The notes beneath the pieces are model-generated. The model ran no database searches and was not told the DNA's origin. It worked only from the letters and a program-made list of their open reading frames with translations. From contig JBGAHL010000003.1 of NCBI GenBank assembly GCA_044226205.1, positions 186,001-250,000 of the forward strand: DNA of 64,000 bases, written 5' to 3'. Position numbers and translations under genes: made by a program. Positions 61,299 through 64,000 of this stretch are shown here, one piece after another. Each line of letters begins with the position of its first letter. Position 1 is the stretch's first letter. The DNA comes from M3007 sp044226205 (GTDB lineage: Bacteria; Bacteroidota; Bacteroidia; Chitinophagales; Saprospiraceae).

Positions 61299-62996
61299 TC
61301 ACCCCCCGCTTTTCCGCCGAAGCAGATACGTCGGTCGTATCCGTGCCGGGTTGGGCCAGCCGGTCGCCTGGGTCACGTAGGCGGTGTCGGCTTCTGCCCG
61401 GGCGCGTTCGAGCGCCTGCTGCCAGTGGTCTTCGCGCAGCAAAAGATAAGCGCCCGGCAGGCGGCGGACGGGCCCGCGGGCGTAGTATTCCACCGTTTGT
61501 TGCCGCATTTGTCCGGCAATGCGCCAGAGTCGCGTGGAATCGACGGGGTATTCGGGCAGCCAGGGCATGGCATCCGTGCCGGTCGTAAAAGTGAAGTATT
61601 CCGCCAGGGCATTGGGCGCGATCAGCAGCTCGGGGCGGGAGGAGCGGTAGGTTTCATCCGCGCAAACCGAGGCGGTCAACTGCTCGAAAAGGCGATAATT
61701 GGGGTCGTGGAGCTCGGGCGAATAACTTTTCCACGAAAACAACGCGCCGACAACAAGCAGGCCCCCCAGCGCGGAGGACAGTTTTTTGTTCAAAAAACCG
61801 CCATCAAAGGCCATCAGCGGGGCGAGCAGTCCGTACACCATAAATAAACGGCAGGCCACGCCCGTCATCGACCATTCCAGCCCCGGAAAAAGCAGCACCA
61901 GCCCGAGCGTAAACAAGGCTTTCGAACGCAAGGTGACGGTCTTGCGCCAGGGCTTCACCAGCAGTCGAACCGCCGTCAGGGCCATCAGTAGCACGGCAGC
62001 CGCGATCTCTGCCAGCCACCAGCCTGACATGCGCGACGGCCCGAAATCCTGCACGAACGACCAGGGCGCAAATTGTATTCCGTGCCCCAAAACACCGCCC
62101 AGCCGTTCGAGGTCGCTCAGATGAAACAGGCCGGGAAACAGCCGGGAAGCCAGTACGCCCATTCCAACAAAAACAAGCCCCGAGATGACAACCACGCTGA
62201 CAGGCAGCAGGCTTTTCAGGTTTTTCCCGAATGCCCACAACACCCAAAACAACAGGTAAAAAAGCGCCAGCACGAACGTGAGCCGATGCCCGAAATAGTT
62301 GACAATCAGCCACATCAGGGGTATCGCCCAGGAGGTCCAGCGCCGCTGCGGCCGTTCGGGCAGACTGAATACCAGCGCCAAAAAGAGCACGAGTCCGAGC
62401 AGGTTTTTCGGGTATTGCGCGGCAAAAAAGGTCAGTTGGGGGGAGTAGAGGAGGAGCAGCGCGGGAAGGAGATTGGGGAAAAGGGCGGCGGGAGGGTAGG
62501 ATAGTGGGGGCTTTTTTGTATTGCCCGGCCCCTTTGAATACCCCACCCCCAACCCCTCCCCCTCCGGGGAGGGGAGCCGATTCGATCTGGGAACCGCTCC
62601 CCTCCCCGGAGGGGGAGGGGTTGGGGGTGGGGTATTCAAAGGAGCCGTGATTGGGGCCGCAGGAGGCCCGGGCGCAAACAAACCGCCTCCCCAAGCCCTT
62701 CCTCCCCAGGCCACGAGCCCGGTCAGACACCCGGCCAGCCCTGCCGCGCAGAGTTTGTACCCGCTCACGTAGTCGCCCGTCAGCCAGACGCAGCAACGCA
62801 TGAGCGGGTAAATCAGCGACGCTTCGGGCGAGTGCATGTGGCCCGTTTCGATCCAGGATTTGAGTTGGATGAGGTAGAAATAACTATCCCAGCCGTTGGC
62901 AAAGGGTGTTTGCACAAAAGCCAGCCAACGCAACAAAGCGGCAGTTCCGCCGAGCAAAAGCGGGCCAACCCATTTTCCTGAAAAAGCGCGATTCAA
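61299..62996 (-). CDS. Polytopic membrane protein, GT-C glycosyltransferase-like, carrying an in-frame palindromic insertion
   Basis: The protein has 565 residues. Ten or more hydrophobic helices are visible (LLLGGTAALLRWLAFV, LLPALLLLYSPQLTFFAA, LLGLVLFLALVFSL, VLALFYLLFWVLWAF). The early loop NGWDSYFYLIQLKSWIETGH has the acidic residue placement of GT-C fold glycosyltransferases. The last 130 residues are soluble (EQLTASVCADETYRSSRPEL). No ATG precedes the first helix; the start is a TTG at 62996, 3 bases after the upstream stop. Residues about 115-155 (PPPTPPPPGRGAVPRSNRLP, then SPEGEGLGVGYSKGPG) are coded by a palindromic repeat and are low-complexity. It is probably cotranscribed with the upstream partial gene. 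Confidence 0.75.
   Translation of the reverse strand: MNRAFSGKWVGPLLLGGTAALLRWLAFVQTPFANGWDSYFYLIQLKSWIETGHMHSPEASLIYPLMRCCVWLTGDYVSGYKLCAAGLAGCLTGLVAWGGRAWGGGLFAPGPPAAPITAPLNTPPPTPPPPGRGAVPRSNRLPSPEGEGLGVGYSKGPGNTKKPPLSYPPAALFPNLLPALLLLYSPQLTFFAAQYPKNLLGLVLFLALVFSLPERPQRRWTSWAIPLMWLIVNYFGHRLTFVLALFYLLFWVLWAFGKNLKSLLPVSVVVISGLVFVGMGVLASRLFPGLFHLSDLERLGGVLGHGIQFAPWSFVQDFGPSRMSGWWLAEIAAAVLLMALTAVRLLVKPWRKTVTLRSKALFTLGLVLLFPGLEWSMTGVACRLFMVYGLLAPLMAFDGGFLNKKLSSALGGLLVVGALFSWKSYSPELHDPNYRLFEQLTASVCADETYRSSRPELLIAPNALAEYFTFTTGTDAMPWLPEYPVDSTRLWRIAGQMRQQTVEYYARGPVRRLPGAYLLLREDHWQQALERARAEADTAYVTQATGWPNPARIRPTYLLRRKSGG
62527..62646. repeat. Palindromic repeat inserted in a reading frame
   Basis: Arms of 51 bases (62527-62577 and 62596-62646) are complementary except for one base, around an 18-base loop. 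The total is 120 bases, a multiple of three, and no stop codon is created in the host frame. It adds 40 Pro/Gly-rich residues to a loop of the membrane protein. The core words are CCCCACCCCCAACCCC and CTCCGGGGAGGGGAGC. Confidence 0.9.
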
Positions 62997-62999
62997 AGC

Positions 63000-64000
63000 C
63001 TATTTCCGGTAAAAAGTACCGATCATTTTTTCACCCTTGACGGTATTGGCATCGATGGTGAGCACGTCGTTGAAAATTTTCGTCGCCTCCTTGCTGCGAG
63101 GGCCTTTGTACCACTCCTGCACCTCGGAAGCGTCGAACCATTTGCCGAACACCTTGACTTTCACCGTATTGCCTTTGTTTTCGAGCAATTCCCAGTTGCC
63201 GTCGGCAATCGTCTGGCCGCTGATGCTGCGGGTGTTTCCATCGTTTTCATAACTTTCACTTTCCTCATAGAGGACGAAAGTGCCGTCCGAACGAAGGATG
63301 ATCGATTGGGCCACAGCGTCGAAAGGCTGATCGAGCATGTTGTAAATACGGCGGTCGAGCAGGCTCGCCAGCGGCGAATTGCCGGCAGCGCTGCGCTGGC
63401 CCTGGGCGCGCCTGACCTGAAAGTCGGAGTGCAAAACGAAAGGTTGAGCGCCGTCGTAAAACAGAATTTCACTGATTGCCAGGTCCTTGTATTTTTTACC
63501 CGGGTAAATGCTGTTGATTTTTAATTCAAAATCCTGACCCTCGAAGGCCGTCGGGAAATCAATTTTTTGCCCGGCTGCATCGTCGCGCAGGGTGAACGTC
63601 TGGGCGGGGCCGTTGACGGCATTGACCTGAAAATCTTTCACCCGGGCATTGGCGCGGTAATGCTCCGCCGAGCGCTGGTAGCCGTCCCAGATTTGCACGC
63701 CGCTGATGTGAACCGGCTGGTCGAAATGGAAGCGCAGCACTTCGCCCTCGCCGGCGGTGGCGGCATTGCCCTCGGCCCAGGCGAATTCCTTGCGGCTGTC
63801 GAACAGATTGTCGGGGCCATAGGCCGATTCGGGCGCCAGCGTGGAGGAAGCAGTCACTTTGCCGGACACCCTTCGGGGCGGCACGATCTTGACCGGCTCG
63901 CCTTTTTCATTAAAAAAAGTCAGGGCTTTGAGCCCGACAAAGCCGTCGGCATCAAAAGCATCGATACGGATATCCAGGTCCTTCTCGGGGATGCTGCGCT
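63000..64000 (-). CDS. Discoidin-like glycan-binding domain protein (partial; start beyond the window)
   Basis: The frame stays open to the window edge, so the true start lies outside; an internal GTG at 63884 is only an apparent start. The visible 333 residues begin RSIPEKDLDIRIDAFDADGF, a beta-rich part. Next comes a discoidin-like (F5/8 type C, 'NADase-type glycan-binding') module: ASSTLAPESAYGPDNLFDSR, then FAWAEGNAATAGEGEVLRFH, then ISGVQIWDGYQRSAEHYRAN, then RVKDFQV. The C-terminal 130 residues are another beta domain (SIILRSDGTFVLYEESESYE ... GNWELLENKGNTVKVKVFG) of lipocalin-like pattern. It lies 3 bases upstream of the membrane protein gene. It is probably extracytoplasmic and sugar-binding. 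Confidence 0.75.
   Translation of the reverse strand, partial: RSIPEKDLDIRIDAFDADGFVGLKALTFFNEKGEPVKIVPPRRVSGKVTASSTLAPESAYGPDNLFDSRKEFAWAEGNAATAGEGEVLRFHFDQPVHISGVQIWDGYQRSAEHYRANARVKDFQVNAVNGPAQTFTLRDDAAGQKIDFPTAFEGQDFELKINSIYPGKKYKDLAISEILFYDGAQPFVLHSDFQVRRAQGQRSAAGNSPLASLLDRRIYNMLDQPFDAVAQSIILRSDGTFVLYEESESYENDGNTRSISGQTIADGNWELLENKGNTVKVKVFGKWFDASEVQEWYKGPRSKEATKIFNDVLTIDANTVKGEKMIGTFYRK

Noticed and set aside
1..64000. tRNA, rRNA, CRISPR array, transposase or integrase
   Set aside because: None seen by eye; the repeats are palindromes or coding repeats, without regular spacers.

Overview
The window is about 64 kb of GC-rich DNA from a member of the Bacteroidota, most likely of the Saprospiria type (inference). 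The evidence is a SusC/SusD pair, five or more secreted proteins ending in Por-secretion (type IX, T9SS) sorting domains, TonB-dependent outer-membrane biology, an ECF sigma/anti-sigma pair, and starts without clear Shine-Dalgarno sequences. No tRNA, rRNA, CRISPR array, transposase or integrase was seen.

Layout. 1-15.5 kb: the tail of a CorA-type magnesium channel, then a cluster with a large beta-barrel protein, an FN3 surface protein, a hybrid sensor kinase, a separate Hpt protein, an OmpR-type regulator, a small membrane protein and a 1940-residue TANFOR-like secreted protein. A near-identical AT-rich motif with about 10-bp periodicity stands upstream of both the kinase and the regulator. 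15.5-30 kb: three very large secreted proteins with Asp-box (BNR) repeats, a dockerin-like protein, a GT39-type membrane glycosyltransferase and an anchorless TonB-like domain. 30-43 kb: housekeeping and stress genes, namely anti-sigma/sigma, hydrolase/amidase, adenine deaminase, a CsgG/LpoB-like plus barrel protein, TerB-DnaJ, a zinc deacylase, a DinB/YfiT protein with a histone H1-like repeat tail, a 3-methyladenine glycosylase and a GCS2-CBS fusion. 43-53 kb: a polysaccharide-use locus (SusC, SusD, a small barrel, a GH9 cellulase) and a Cys-rich repeat protein. 53-59 kb: an acyl-CoA dehydrogenase, a long imperfect palindrome, then a two-gene conflict (immunity-like) operon. 59-64 kb: palindromic repeats, a serine hydrolase, a membrane protein carrying an in-frame palindromic insertion, and a partial discoidin-like protein.

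The most exciting system is at 55.26-59.11 kb. A SIR2-like protein ending in an effector-associated domain (EAD11-like) overlaps by four bases a STAND NTPase with a transmembrane helix, coiled coil and C-terminal FGE/C-lectin-fold domain. The last 30 codons of that domain look like the variable region of a diversity-generating retroelement: NNY codons at the positions that would be AAY in a template, and a return to about 70% GC. Neither the reverse transcriptase nor the template repeat lies in the window.

The intergenic regions hold at least eight different families of palindromic or tandem repeats, several acting as likely bidirectional terminators. One has landed inside a reading frame, and another abuts a broken nucleotidyltransferase gene.
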